A stretch of DNA of 64,000 nucleotides. Origin: Paraburkholderia sp. FT54. GTDB taxonomy: Bacteria; Pseudomonadota; Gammaproteobacteria; Burkholderiales; Burkholderiaceae. Below, in pieces: positions 8,226 through 17,824 of the stretch. Each line of letters begins with the position of its first letter. The first letter of the stretch is position 1. Below the pieces are notes generated by a model that made no database searches, had not been told where the DNA came from, and worked only from the letters and a program-made list of their open reading frames with translations. A program made the translations under genes and the position numbers. The stretch lies in assembly GCF_031585635.1 (NCBI RefSeq), contig NZ_CP134195.1, positions 3,658,001-3,722,000 of the forward strand, read 5' to 3'.

Positions 8226-9371
8226 ATGAGCAAGCAGAAAGTCGTAGTAGGCATGTCGGGCGGCGTCGATTCGTCGGTCACCGCGTGGCTGCTGAAGGAA
8301 CAGGGCTACGAGGTGGTCGGCCTGTTCATGAAAAACTGGGAAGACGATGACGACAGCGAGTACTGCTCGACGCGGCAGGACTGGATCGACGTGGTGTCGG
8401 TGGCGGACCTGATCGGCATCGACGTCGAAGCGGTCAACTTCGCCTCCGAATACAAGGACCGCGTGTTCGCCGAATTCCTGCGCGAATACTCGGCGGCCCG
8501 CACGCCGAATCCGGACGTGCTCTGCAACGCCGAAATCAAGTTCAAGGCTTTCCTCGACCACGCCATGTCGCTCGGCGCGGAAACCATCGCGACCGGCCAC
8601 TATGCGCGCGTGCGCGAGAACGACGGCCGCTTCGAACTGCTGAAGGCATTCGACCATACGAAAGATCAGTCGTACTTCCTGCATCGGTTGAATCAGGCGC
8701 AATTGTCCAAGACGCTGTTTCCGCTGGGCGAGATTCCGAAAACCAAAGTACGTGAAATCGCCGAACAGATCGCGCTGCCCAATGCGAAGAAGAAAGATTC
8801 GACCGGCATCTGCTTTATCGGCGAACGGCCGTTCCGCGATTTCCTGAACCGCTATCTTCCAACCAGGCCCGGCCCGATGAAAACCACCGACGGCAAGGTG
8901 GTCGGCGAGCACATCGGCCTCGCGTTCTACACGTTCGGCCAGCGCAAGGGCATCGGCCTCGGCGGCAGCAAGGACGGCAGCGGCGAGCCGTGGTTCGTGG
9001 CCGGCAAGGACATCCCGTCGAACACGCTGTATGTCGCGCAGGGTCACGATCACTCGTGGCTGCTCAGCCATACGCTGTCGGCGGGCAATACGAGCTGGGT
9101 GGCGGGCGCGCCGCCGGCTGACGGTTTCGCGTGCGGCGCGAAGACCCGTTACCGGCAAGCGGATGCACCGTGCACATTCAGCGCGGCGGGCGTGGACGAC
9201 GGCCTCTTCGAACTGAATTTCGACGCGGCGCAATGGGCTGTCACACCGGGGCAATCCGCGGTGCTCTACGATGGCGACGTGTGCCTCGGCGGCGGCATCA
9301 TCGAACATGCGGTCACCGGACAGCCGGTCGCGCGCCAGCCGCAAAAAGCGGCGCTGCTGGGCGCCCGTTGA
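8226..9371 (+). CDS. mnmA: tRNA-specific 2-thiouridylase
   Basis: Makes the 2-thio group of mnm5s2U34 in tRNA-Lys, -Glu and -Gln, using ATP and sulfur relayed from IscS through Tus proteins. It has 381 residues. A PP-loop SGGVDSS (11-17) activates the uridine. Catalytic cysteines are Cys100 (NPDVLC) and Cys196 (STGICFIGE). The central and C-terminal beta-barrel domains follow. It is complete and of normal length. It is the second gene after nudJ. Confidence 0.96.
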   Translation: MSKQKVVVGMSGGVDSSVTAWLLKEQGYEVVGLFMKNWEDDDDSEYCSTRQDWIDVVSVADLIGIDVEAVNFASEYKDRVFAEFLREYSAARTPNPDVLCNAEIKFKAFLDHAMSLGAETIATGHYARVRENDGRFELLKAFDHTKDQSYFLHRLNQAQLSKTLFPLGEIPKTKVREIAEQIALPNAKKKDSTGICFIGERPFRDFLNRYLPTRPGPMKTTDGKVVGEHIGLAFYTFGQRKGIGLGGSKDGSGEPWFVAGKDIPSNTLYVAQGHDHSWLLSHTLSAGNTSWVAGAPPADGFACGAKTRYRQADAPCTFSAAGVDDGLFELNFDAAQWAVTPGQSAVLYDGDVCLGGGIIEHAVTGQPVARQPQKAALLGAR

Positions 9372-9588
9372 TCCATGCGTCCAATCGTGCGGCAACACGG
9401 CGTGTCGCCGCACGCGCTTCACTTTCACATTTCAACCTGCGCCGCGCGCGGCATCCGCGCGTTCATTGGCCAAGCCGTAGCTAGCTTCACCATAACAAGC
9501 AGTCGTTGGTTTTTCTTCGCGGCGGATTCCGTCTGCGCCGGCAGCGCTGGTGATCCGCCGTGACGATCCTCACTGCACTGGAGTCCCC

Positions 9589-11199
9589 ATGTTTTCCCGA
9601 CGTTATCTGGCCATGTGGTGCGCAGCCGCGCTGGTCGCCGTCTGCGCGGCATTCGCCGCGACACATCACATTGCATGGTTCTGGGTCATCGTGCCGCTCG
9701 CGCTGGTCGCGCTCGGCCTGTTCGACCTGACGCAGCAGCGCCACGCGATCCTGCGCAACTATCCGCTGTGGGGCCACTTCCGTTTCCTGTTCGAATTCAT
9801 CCGCCCGGAGATCCGCCAGTATTTCGTCGAAGACGACACGGACGAAAAGCCGTTCTCGCGCGCCCAGCGCAGCATCGTCTATCAACGCGCGAAGAACGAC
9901 GTCGACAGCCGCCCATACGGCACCGAGCTCGACGTCAAAGCCGTCGCGCACGAATGGATCAGCCACTCGCTCGCGCCGACCACGCTCGAGAATCACGACT
10001 TCCGCATCGTCGTCGGACCTGAGCGCGCGCAGCCCTATTCGATGTCGATCTTCAACGTCTCGGCGATGAGCTTCGGCTCGCTGTCGGCCAACGCGATCAT
10101 GGCACTGAACCTCGGCGCGAAGAAAGGCAACTTCGCGCACGACACAGGTGAAGGCTCGATGTCGAAATATCACCGCGAGCATGGCGGCGACATCATCTGG
10201 GAAATTGCTTCGGGCTACTTCGGCTGCCGCAACGACGACGGCAGCTTCAGCGCGGAGAAATTCGCGAAGCAAGCCGCCGAGCCGCAAGTGAAGATGATCG
10301 AGGTGAAGCTCTCGCAAGGCGCGAAGCCGGGGCACGGCGGCGTGCTGCCGGCCGCCAAGATCACGCCGGAAATCGCGGAGACGCGTGGTGTGCCGATGGG
10401 CCGCGACTGCATCTCGCCGGCCACGCATTCCGAGTTCTCGACGCCGCGCGGCCTGCTCGAATTCGTCGACCGTCTGCGCACGCTCTCGGGTGGCAAGCCG
10501 ACCGGCTTCAAGCTGTGCATCGGCCATCCGTGGGAATTCTTCGGCATTGCGAAGGCGATGCTGGAAACGGGCATCCTGCCGGACTTCATCGTCGTGGATG
10601 GCGCGGAAGGCGGCACCGGCGCGGCGCCGCTCGAATTCACCGACCATGTCGGCGTGCCGTTGCAGGAAGGTCTGCTGCTGGTGCATAACACCTTGGTGGG
10701 TATCGGCTTGCGGCAACGTATTCGCATCGGCGCGAGCGGCAAGATGATCACCGCGTTCGACATCACCAGGACGCTCGCGATCGGCGCGGATTGGGTCAAC
10801 GCGGCGCGCGGCTTCATGTTCGCGGTGGGCTGCATTCAGGCGCAGACCTGTCACACGGGGCGCTGCCCGACCGGCGTCGCCACGCAAGACCCGGTGCGCC
10901 AGCGCGCGTTGGTGGTGCCGGACAAGGCCGACCGTGTCTTCAACTTCCATCACAACACGCTGCACGCGCTGAAGGAAATCATTCAGGCCGCGGGTCTGAA
11001 ACATCCGGCGGAGCTGCGCGCGCATCACATCGTGCGGCGGGTGTCGTCGCATGAAGTGCGTTTGATGTCGGAGCTGCTGAAGTATCTTGAGCCGAACGAT
11101 CTGCTTAAAGGCAACTATCGCTACTCGTTGTTCGAGAAGTACTGGCCGGTGGCGCAAAGCGATTCGTTCTCGCCGAAGATGGAGCTGGCGGCGACTTGA
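9589..11199 (+). CDS. FMN-binding glutamate synthase family protein
   Basis: A 536-residue membrane-anchored protein with the FMN/3Fe-4S half of glutamate synthase but no amidotransferase half. Two N-terminal hydrophobic segments (about 5-25 and 28-45) are followed by a TIM-barrel synthase domain, with SAMSFGSLSANAI, a VVDGAEGGTGAAPLEF phosphate/FMN site and a cysteine cluster CIQAQTCHTGRCPTG that would bind the 3Fe-4S cluster. The real substrate is unknown for this group, which includes alpha-subunit-like proteins in many proteobacteria. The ATG at 9589 was chosen because it begins the membrane segment directly. It stands alone with a hairpin just after its stop. Confidence 0.85.
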   Translation: MFSRRYLAMWCAAALVAVCAAFAATHHIAWFWVIVPLALVALGLFDLTQQRHAILRNYPLWGHFRFLFEFIRPEIRQYFVEDDTDEKPFSRAQRSIVYQRAKNDVDSRPYGTELDVKAVAHEWISHSLAPTTLENHDFRIVVGPERAQPYSMSIFNVSAMSFGSLSANAIMALNLGAKKGNFAHDTGEGSMSKYHREHGGDIIWEIASGYFGCRNDDGSFSAEKFAKQAAEPQVKMIEVKLSQGAKPGHGGVLPAAKITPEIAETRGVPMGRDCISPATHSEFSTPRGLLEFVDRLRTLSGGKPTGFKLCIGHPWEFFGIAKAMLETGILPDFIVVDGAEGGTGAAPLEFTDHVGVPLQEGLLLVHNTLVGIGLRQRIRIGASGKMITAFDITRTLAIGADWVNAARGFMFAVGCIQAQTCHTGRCPTGVATQDPVRQRALVVPDKADRVFNFHHNTLHALKEIIQAAGLKHPAELRAHHIVRRVSSHEVRLMSELLKYLEPNDLLKGNYRYSLFEKYWPVAQSDSFSPKMELAAT

Positions 11200-11217
11200 G
11201 CCGCCTGCCGAGGCGGC
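11200..11217. terminator. Short hairpin after the glutamate-synthase-like gene
   Basis: GCCGCCT (11200-11206) and AGGCGGC (11211-11217) form a 7-bp stem with a 4-base loop starting one base after the stop codon. There is no T-run, so it is a weak terminator candidate. Confidence 0.4.
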
Positions 11218-11351
11218 CCTACGACGCATGTTTATCGACGAAGGACCGCAGCATTAAGGCCCGCGACGACGAAAGGCTGCAGGCCGTAGACGCGTACCAC
11301 CTGCCTTCTTGTATCCGCAAATGCCGTTTCTCAACCTCACGAGATGTCAGA

Positions 11352-11579
11352 CTAGGCTGGAGGAGCCATGGACGCGGCCATGCCGACAAGTAGCAGAAGA
11401 GGTAGCGCCAGCAGCGCGACTGATTGCAGCAACTGGTGCCACCGACTTCCTTGAACCCCAGCCCTCAGGCCGACGAGCCACGTCAACAGAGTCAACGTTC
11501 CTATAATCCACAGAATATCAGCGGCCGCCCCATCAGACAGCGCGGCCGCGTAGCCCAATAACTGAGACCACGAAGTCAA
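11352..11579 (-). CDS. Small two-helix membrane protein, possible immunity protein
   Basis: A 75-residue protein with two hydrophobic stretches (about residues 21-37 and 51-69). It is not recognised as a named family. It begins at a TTG that overlaps the TGA of the preceding effector frame (TTGA), which suggests translational coupling. Its position directly behind a candidate peptidoglycan-hydrolase effector is where a cognate immunity protein would be expected, and an inner-membrane protein facing the periplasm would suit that job. This is inference from position. A chance ORF is possible because the start is non-ATG. Confidence 0.5.
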   Translation of the reverse strand: MTSWSQLLGYAAALSDGAAADILWIIGTLTLLTWLVGLRAGVQGSRWHQLLQSVALLALPLLLLVGMAASMAPPA

Positions 11580-12352
11580 TTATTGAACTCCATGAAATTC
11601 CACCTGAACAGTTCAAAGTACTGAAGGTAATCGCTTTGCGTAGCACCCGTTCGATTGTTTTTATAGTCCCATTGTGACCCACTTGTCCTGGTGAATTGCC
11701 CCGTCTCCGTGGCCATTCCTGCATATGCAGTCTGGACCGGGTCGGCTGCACTTCGGCCGAAAAGCTTATTGAAGTACGTCACGGGTTTATGGATCGTCCA
11801 ATCCGAATTGCCTTGATAAATAACAATTTGCGTATCTGACTTTTAAACCACCACTTGAACGTGATGAGCCCGTTTCCCAGATGCACGGCCTTTTGCGTCG
11901 AGCGCAAGACCAAGCAAATCGCCCGGAAGTAGCTCGGATGGGTCGGACAGGCGAATAGTGTTGATCCCGTTCCGCTGTACATCGGGCGCGCCAAAACTTG
12001 CCATCGCCATGGCAACGAATCCCCGAGAGGTTTGAGGATAATTCTCATGGTAGTCGGGGTCGTACATGTCCATGTTTCGATACTCTCGGACTCCATCCAT
12101 GAGTTTCACCGGTAGACCGTGTTTCGAGGCGAATTGGCAAAGCAACTGCAAAGCAAAGTCTTCGCAAGTAAATTTTCGATCCGAGGCTCGCGCATTCTCC
12201 GCGAGTTGCGGTATGGCTGAACGATAGGCCTGAATCTCCGCATGGGTCCATTCGTTGGTGGTTTTCCAATAGACTTTCAGCTTGCACGTGTACGGAGACT
12301 CATCCTGCTTACGCGTTAGCGGCGCCCAAATAGATTCCCTCGAGCGGTTCAT
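11576..12352 (-). pseudogene. Cysteine-hydrolase-like T6SS effector with in-frame stop
   Basis: One continuous frame of 258 codons is broken by a TAA at 11843-11845 after residue 169. The upstream part carries a candidate catalytic Cys63 in FTCEDFALQLLCQ and a His pair at 163-164 in RAHHVQVVV. This resembles NlpC/P60- or CHAP-type amidases, in which Cys and His form the active site. Immediately after the stop the same frame continues with KSDTQIVIYQGN and runs 88 codons to a TGA at 11576. The ATG overlaps the PAAR gene stop (ATGA). The gene is likely recently inactivated, or the stop is a sequencing error, or a shortened 169-residue product is made. Base composition is lower in GC than neighbouring core genes. 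The exact enzyme class is not established. Confidence 0.65.
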
Positions 12353-12903
12353 TGTCGTCCGCTCGCAGTAAGACGAACACCAATGCGCTGGCCCTCTCTT
12401 CCGGACATAAGGGGCGTCCGTCCGTTGCCGTCGGTTCTTACCAGCTTCGTCTGCGCATTTACATCTATCAGATGAACGCGAATTTCACTCACCGGCTCGC
12501 CGTTCTCGTCGACAAATCGAAAGTATCGGTCGAATACTTCGTCCTGAACTTTAGGGTTCTTTTCCAGCAATTTTCCATCCGGCGCGTAGCCCATTTGGGC
12601 CAGTTCCTGTGCGTCCATGGTCATGAACATGTCGTCGCGGGACGCTATCAGCGGCGGCGGCGGCTCACACTTGCACGCGCACCAGTCGCCCTCCAGGGCG
12701 ACCTGCTTGCCGCCGCAGAGCGCCATCGGCAGATAAGGGATGATGTTGATAATTCGCCCCTCGGACTTGCATGACGGACAGTAAATCGGTGCGCCTTGAT
12801 ATGCGACAGGCCGGCCATCGTTCGCGGCTGACCTGTCTCCTTCAATCATGACAACGCCGCCCCGCGTCGTCTTGTCTCCCTCGAGAATTATGTTACGTCT
12901 CAT
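12349..12903 (-). CDS. PAAR-domain protein (T6SS spike tip) with C-terminal extension
   Basis: A 184-residue protein whose N-terminal half (1-85) is a PAAR-type domain. It contains GDKTTRGGVVMIEGD, then a Gly-Pro-rich turn region and paired cysteines (YCPSCKSEG, WCACKC). PAAR proteins sharpen the VgrG spike and carry effectors. The second half (about 120-184, FRFVDENGEPVSEIRVHLI, then TDGNGRTP) looks like a small beta-sandwich domain of the transthyretin or carboxypeptidase-regulatory type often found as an adaptor. The ATG at 12903 has GAGGCGGC in front. A longer TTG start at 12990 is possible. The stop overlaps the effector ATG, so the two are coupled. No other T6SS gene is nearby, so it is an orphan cassette. 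Confidence 0.75.
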   Translation of the reverse strand: MRRNIILEGDKTTRGGVVMIEGDRSAANDGRPVAYQGAPIYCPSCKSEGRIINIIPYLPMALCGGKQVALEGDWCACKCEPPPPLIASRDDMFMTMDAQELAQMGYAPDGKLLEKNPKVQDEVFDRYFRFVDENGEPVSEIRVHLIDVNAQTKLVRTDGNGRTPLMSGREGQRIGVRLTASGRQ

Positions 12904-13293
12904 GCCGCCTCTGCTCGTTAAGAACCCGGAATCGTGCTGCGACAAGGCAGCCCCCTTAACTTTGGCCGAAGTCGACTTTTCAGTTGTCAAAATTGGTCAA
13001 CGCGAGAATCTAGTCACGCTTCGGAACCAGGCTCACACCATTCGCGACGCAATTCTAAAAAAGCGTGCTGGGGCGGACGCTTTCCCGCTCGATAAACATT
13101 TCGATTTCCCGCGCACGTTTGCCATCACAACGCACCTCGATTTCCGCCTCCCCAACGGCCCACCACCCCGACGACCCCGCAAAACGGACACCCCCCTCCC
13201 TTTCCGTTAAAATCTCCGGTTTAGCACTTCGCTCCACGGCCAGCCGGCGCGCTTCGGCGCTCACGGCGCGGCCCCATGCCCGAAAGGCACTTC
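12904..13293. other. Intergenic region between PAAR gene and glyQ
   Basis: This 390-bp divergent region should contain promoters for the PAAR cassette (minus) and for glyQ (plus). On the plus strand a TTAAAAT box occurs near 13207-13213, about 80 bases before glyQ, and is a plausible -10 element. No clear -35 box was found. The left half is less GC-rich than the right. I saw no RNA gene or repeat in it. Confidence 0.4.
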
Positions 13294-14301
13294 ATGCTCA
13301 CGTTTCAGCAAATCATCCTGACCTTGCAGTCCTACTGGGACAAGCAGGGTTGCGCGTTGCTCCAGCCGATCGACATGGAAGTCGGCGCGGGCACGTCCCA
13401 CGTCCATACCTTCCTGCGCGCGGTCGGCCCCGAGCCGTGGCGTGCGGCTTATGTGCAACCGTCGCGCCGCCCGAAAGACGGCCGCTATGGCGAGAACCCG
13501 AACCGTCTGCAGCACTACTACCAGTACCAGGTCGTGCTCAAGCCGGCGCCGGAAAACATCCTCGACCTGTACCTCGGCTCGCTCGAAGCGCTCGGCTTCG
13601 ATCTGAAGCAGAACGACGTGCGCTTCGTCGAAGACGACTGGGAAAACCCCACGCTCGGCGCCTGGGGTCTGGGCTGGGAAGTGTGGCTGAACGGCATGGA
13701 AGTGACGCAGTTCACGTACTTCCAGCAGGTCGGCGGTCTGGACTGCAAGCCGGTGCTCGGCGAAATCACGTACGGGCTCGAACGTCTCGCCATGTATCTG
13801 CAGAAGGTCGAGAACGTCTACGACCTCGTCTGGACCGAGTGGGAAGAGCAAGGCCCGAACGGCCCGGAACTGCGTCGCCTGACTTATGGCGACGTGTACC
13901 ACCAGAACGAAGTCGAACAGTCCACCTACAACTTCGAATACGCCAACGTCGAGTTGCTGTTCTCGATCTTCAACAGCTACGAAGCCGAAGCGAGGCGCAT
14001 GATCGAAGCGCAGATCGCGCTGCCCGCCTATGAGCTGGTGCTGAAGGCCGGCCACACGTTCAACCTGCTCGACGCACGCGGCGCCATTTCAGTCACGGAA
14101 CGCGCGGCGTATATCGGCCGCATTCGTGCGCTGTCGAAGCTGGTTGCGCAGGCTTACTACGATTCGCGCGAAAAGCTCGGCTTCCCGATGCTCGGCAATC
14201 CGGTGCACGGCGTGCCCGGCCTCACGACCGACGAACAGGACGCCGCGATGCCCGCCTGGGCGCCGCCGCTGAAAGTCGAACGCAAGATCGACCAGGACTG
14301 A
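13294..14301 (+). CDS. glyQ: Glycine--tRNA ligase alpha subunit
   Basis: Catalytic subunit of the bacterial alpha2beta2 glycyl-tRNA synthetase, class II, which charges tRNA-Gly. It has 335 residues, with [15 protein letters not shown] at the start and the typical GYLGSRR-like [19 protein letters not shown] stretch at about 58-76. The ATG at 13294 has GAAAGG in front. An upstream ATG at 13276 would add six residues. glyS follows after 15 bp, so the pair is co-transcribed, and gmhB, an acyltransferase and a YgjP-like gene continue the operon. Confidence 0.96.
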   Translation: MLTFQQIILTLQSYWDKQGCALLQPIDMEVGAGTSHVHTFLRAVGPEPWRAAYVQPSRRPKDGRYGENPNRLQHYYQYQVVLKPAPENILDLYLGSLEALGFDLKQNDVRFVEDDWENPTLGAWGLGWEVWLNGMEVTQFTYFQQVGGLDCKPVLGEITYGLERLAMYLQKVENVYDLVWTEWEEQGPNGPELRRLTYGDVYHQNEVEQSTYNFEYANVELLFSIFNSYEAEARRMIEAQIALPAYELVLKAGHTFNLLDARGAISVTERAAYIGRIRALSKLVAQAYYDSREKLGFPMLGNPVHGVPGLTTDEQDAAMPAWAPPLKVERKIDQD

Positions 14302-14316
14302 CGAGAACACCAAGAA

Positions 14317-16416
14317 ATGACTCAACCCCATCAAGCTACCCTGCTCGTCGAACTGCTGACCGAAGAACTGCCGCCGAAAGCGCTCGCGCGTCTCGGCGAC
14401 GCCTTCGCTGAAGGCATTGCGCAACGCCTCGCGGCGCGCGACCTGGTCGAAGGCGAACTGTCGTTCGAACGTTATGCCACGCCGCGCCGCCTCGCCGTCA
14501 CGATCAAGAACGTGCGCGCGGTTGCGCCGGAAAAACACGTGCGCGAAAAAGTGCTGCCGGTTTCCGTCGCGTTGGATAAAGACGGCCAGCCCACCGCGCC
14601 GCTCGCCAAGAAACTCGCCGCGCTCGGCTTCCCCGACTTTTCGGTGAACGATCTGGAGCGCGCACAGGACGGCAAGGCCGAAGCCTTCTTCCTGCGTTAT
14701 GCCGCGCCCGGCGCCACGCTCGCCGACGGCCTGCAAGGCGCGCTCGACGAAACGCTCACCAAGCTGCCTATCCCGAAGGTCATGACGTACCAGCGCCCGG
14801 ACGGCACCAATGTGCAGTTCGTGCGTCCGGCGCAGCGCCTCACCGCGCTGCATGGCGAACAGATCGTGCCGGTGAGCGCGCTCGGCATCGACGCCGATGA
14901 CACCACGCTCGGCCATCGTTTCCTCTCCGAAGGTTTCGTGCAGATCCAGCACGCGGACACGTACGCCGAAACGTTGCTGCACAAAGGCCACGTGGTGGCG
15001 AATTTCGCCGACCGCAAGGAAACCATCCGCACGCATCTGCTCGCGCAAGCCGACGGCGATCAGGTGGTGATGCCGGAGTCGCTGCTGGACGAAGTGACGT
15101 CGCTGGTCGAATGGCCGGTGGTCTACGCCTGCCGTTTCGAGGACGAATTCCTGCAAGTGCCGCAGGAATGCCTGATCCTCACCATGCAGACCAACCAGAA
15201 ATACTTCGCGCTGACCGATGCGAACGGCAAGCTGCGCTCGCGCTTCCTGATCGTGTCGAACATCGAGACGTCCACGCCGGGCGATATCGTCGAAGGCAAT
15301 GAGCGCGTGGTGCGTCCGCGTCTCGCCGACGCGAAGTTCTTCTTCGAGCAGGACAAGAAGAAGCCGCTCGCGGACCGCGTGCCGCTGCTCGCGAACGTGG
15401 TGTATCACAACAAGCTGGGCTCGGCGCTGCAACGCGTAGAGCGCGTCGAAGCGCTGGCCGGCGCGATCGCCGGACTGATCGGCGCGGACGTGGCGCTCGC
15501 GAAGCGCGCCGCGCGTCTGGCCAAGGCCGACCTGATCACCGACATGGTGGGCGAATTCCCCGAGCTGCAAGGCACGATGGGCACGTACTACGCGCGCCAC
15601 GACGGCGAGCCGGAAGAAGTCGCGCTCGCGTGTTCGGAACACTATCAGCCGCGTTTCTCCGGCGACGCGTTGCCCACTACCGCAACCGGCACCGTCGTCG
15701 CGCTGGCCGACAAGCTCGAAACGCTGGTCGGCATCTGGGGCATCGGCCTGCAACCCACCGGCGAGAAAGACCCGTTCGCGTTGCGCCGTCACGCGCTCGG
15801 CGTGCTGCGCATTCTGGTCGAGAAGCAACTGCCGGTCGACCTGGTCGAACTGCTGCGTACCGCTTACGCGCAATTCGCCGCGCTGCCGAACGTCGCCGAT
15901 TCGACGCAAGCCATCTACGAGTTCAGCATGGACCGCTTGCGCGGTCTGCTGCGCGAGCGCGGCTACGCTCCGGGCGAAATCGATGCAGTGCTGGCGCTGA
16001 ACCCCACGCGCCTCGACGACATCGTCGCGCGTCTGGATGCGGTTCGTGAATTCGCGGCGTTGCCGGAAGCGGCTTCGCTTGCAGCGGCGAACAAGCGGAT
16101 CTCGAACATCCTGAAGAAGTCCGATGGCGCGGCGACCGGCGGCGTGCAGGCTACGTTGCTCATCGAAGCAGCGGAAAAAGCCTTGCATGCGCAACTCGAA
16201 CAGGTCGCGCCACGCGTGCAATCGCAACTGGCCGCACGCGACTACACCGGCGCGCTGACCGCGCTCGCCGCGTTGCGCGAACCGGTCGACACGTTCTTCA
16301 ACGACGTGATGGTCAACGCCGAAGATCCGGCGTTGCGCGCCAACCGTCTGGCCTTGCTCGGCGCACTGCATCAGCAGATGAACTGCGTCGCCGATATTTC
16401 CCGAATCGCCGCCTGA
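14317..16416 (+). CDS. glyS: Glycine--tRNA ligase beta subunit
   Basis: The 699-residue beta chain of glycyl-tRNA synthetase, needed for tRNA binding and full activity. The N-terminus has the standard [15 protein letters not shown]. The middle carries an HD-like region ([20 protein letters not shown]), and the C-terminus has the anticodon-binding (DALR-like) domain, ending with [20 protein letters not shown]. It is complete. gmhB starts 10 bases after the stop. Confidence 0.96.
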   Translation: MTQPHQATLLVELLTEELPPKALARLGDAFAEGIAQRLAARDLVEGELSFERYATPRRLAVTIKNVRAVAPEKHVREKVLPVSVALDKDGQPTAPLAKKLAALGFPDFSVNDLERAQDGKAEAFFLRYAAPGATLADGLQGALDETLTKLPIPKVMTYQRPDGTNVQFVRPAQRLTALHGEQIVPVSALGIDADDTTLGHRFLSEGFVQIQHADTYAETLLHKGHVVANFADRKETIRTHLLAQADGDQVVMPESLLDEVTSLVEWPVVYACRFEDEFLQVPQECLILTMQTNQKYFALTDANGKLRSRFLIVSNIETSTPGDIVEGNERVVRPRLADAKFFFEQDKKKPLADRVPLLANVVYHNKLGSALQRVERVEALAGAIAGLIGADVALAKRAARLAKADLITDMVGEFPELQGTMGTYYARHDGEPEEVALACSEHYQPRFSGDALPTTATGTVVALADKLETLVGIWGIGLQPTGEKDPFALRRHALGVLRILVEKQLPVDLVELLRTAYAQFAALPNVADSTQAIYEFSMDRLRGLLRERGYAPGEIDAVLALNPTRLDDIVARLDAVREFAALPEAASLAAANKRISNILKKSDGAATGGVQATLLIEAAEKALHAQLEQVAPRVQSQLAARDYTGALTALAALREPVDTFFNDVMVNAEDPALRANRLALLGALHQQMNCVADISRIAA

Positions 16417-16426
16417 GCCCCGCGCC

Positions 16427-16981
16427 ATGCCAACCAAAAAAGTGGTGATCCTCGACCGCGACGGCGTGATCAACGTCGATTCCGACGCGTTCATCAAGTC
16501 GCCGGACGAATGGGTGGCACTGCCCGGTTCGCTCGAAGCCATCGCGCGTCTGAATCAGGCCGGCTATCGCGTGGCGATCGCCACCAACCAGTCGGGCATC
16601 GGCCGCGGCCTGTTCGATATGACCGCGCTCAACGCGATGCATCTGAAAATGCACCGCATGGCGGCGGCGGTCGGCGGACGCATCGACGCGGTGTTCTTCT
16701 GCCCGCACACGGCGGAAGATCATTGCGAATGTCGCAAGCCGAAGCCCGGCATGCTGAAGATGATCGCCGAGCGCTTCGAGGTCGACCCGGAAGATACGCC
16801 GGTAGTCGGCGACGCCATGCGCGATCTGCAAGCGGGCGCGTCGCTCGGTCATCCGACTCATCTGGTGCTGACCGGCAAGGGCCGCAAAACGCTCGAGGCC
16901 GGCGGCTTGCCCGAAGGCACGATCGTGCACGACGACCTGCGCGCTTTCGCGCTCGACTTCCTCGCCGACGCTCAAGAGTGA
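16427..16981 (+). CDS. gmhB: D-glycero-beta-D-manno-heptose-1,7-bisphosphate 7-phosphatase
   Basis: A 184-residue HAD-superfamily phosphatase in the ADP-heptose pathway that supplies the lipopolysaccharide inner core. The catalytic motif DRDGVIN is at 10-16, with Asp10 the nucleophile and Asp12 the acid. TNQSG (motif II) follows, and a zinc-binding loop CPH...CECRKP is characteristic of GmhB. Then come the Lys of motif III and GDAMRD of motif IV. Its location between glyS and an acyltransferase gene is common in Burkholderia-group genomes. Confidence 0.93.
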   Translation: MPTKKVVILDRDGVINVDSDAFIKSPDEWVALPGSLEAIARLNQAGYRVAIATNQSGIGRGLFDMTALNAMHLKMHRMAAAVGGRIDAVFFCPHTAEDHCECRKPKPGMLKMIAERFEVDPEDTPVVGDAMRDLQAGASLGHPTHLVLTGKGRKTLEAGGLPEGTIVHDDLRAFALDFLADAQE

Positions 16982-17021
16982 CGCGCGCCACGCGCGTCCC
17001 CATCCCTCACTGACCACGCCG

Positions 17022-17780
17022 ATGCGCTTCATCCGTTCTTTGCTTCTGCTGATCTACTTCGTTCTGTTCACGGTGCCGTACGCAACCGCATGCTTCATCG
17101 CGTTCCCGTTCATGCGCGCCGACAACCGCTACTGGATGGCCGCCGGCTGGTGCCGCGCGACGCTGCATACGGTGCGTTGGCTCAACGGTATCCGCTACAA
17201 CATCGAAGGTTTCGAGAACCTGCCCAACGGTCCCGCCGTGCTGCTCTCCAAGCATCAATCTGCATGGGAAACGCTGGCGTTTCCGGCGCTGATGCCGCGG
17301 CCGCTGTGCTACGTGTTCAAGCGCGAGCTGCTGTACGTGCCGTTTTTCGGCTGGGCGCTCGGCATGCTGAAGATGGTTCATATCGATCGCAAGGAAGGCA
17401 AGTACGCGTTCGAATCGGTCATCAAGCAAGGCAAGGCGCGCATGGCGGAAGGCGCCTGGGTCATCATGTTTCCGGAAGGCACGCGCACGCCGACCGGCAA
17501 GCAAGGCAAGTACAAAACCGGCGGTGCGCGGTTCGCGACGGCCACCGGCGCACCGGTCGTGCCGATCGCGCACAACGCGGGACGTGTGTGGCCTCGCAAC
17601 TCGTTTCTCAAATATGCGGGTATAGTCACAGTGTCGATCGGCAAGCCGATCGAGACGACGGGGCTCACGCCCGATGAAGTGAACACGCGCGTCGAACAGT
17701 GGATCGAAGCTGAAATGCGTCGCATCGATCCTACCGCGTACCGCGCGGCGGAAAGCAGTTCCGCCGCCGCACCAATCTGA
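17022..17780 (+). CDS. Lysophospholipid acyltransferase family protein (PlsC-like)
   Basis: A 252-residue inner-membrane acyltransferase of the 1-acyl-glycerol-3-phosphate type. There is one N-terminal hydrophobic helix (5-30). Motif I reads HQSAWE (His78, Glu83), with Glu where the classical HX4D has Asp, a known variation. Motif III is FPEGTR (150-155). It could act on lysophosphatidic acid or on another lysolipid. The chain length chosen is unknown. It lies 40 bp behind gmhB in the glyQS operon. Confidence 0.88.
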   Translation: MRFIRSLLLLIYFVLFTVPYATACFIAFPFMRADNRYWMAAGWCRATLHTVRWLNGIRYNIEGFENLPNGPAVLLSKHQSAWETLAFPALMPRPLCYVFKRELLYVPFFGWALGMLKMVHIDRKEGKYAFESVIKQGKARMAEGAWVIMFPEGTRTPTGKQGKYKTGGARFATATGAPVVPIAHNAGRVWPRNSFLKYAGIVTVSIGKPIETTGLTPDEVNTRVEQWIEAEMRRIDPTAYRAAESSSAAAPI

Positions 17781-17824
17781 CGCGCCCACGCCCTCGAAGG
17801 CGTATTTGCGCGAAGCCGAATCCG

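Noticed and set aside
14089..16542. 817-codon open frame on the minus strand
   Set aside because: It lies wholly over glyQ end, glyS and gmhB start in antisense; the composition is that of a GC-rich shadow.
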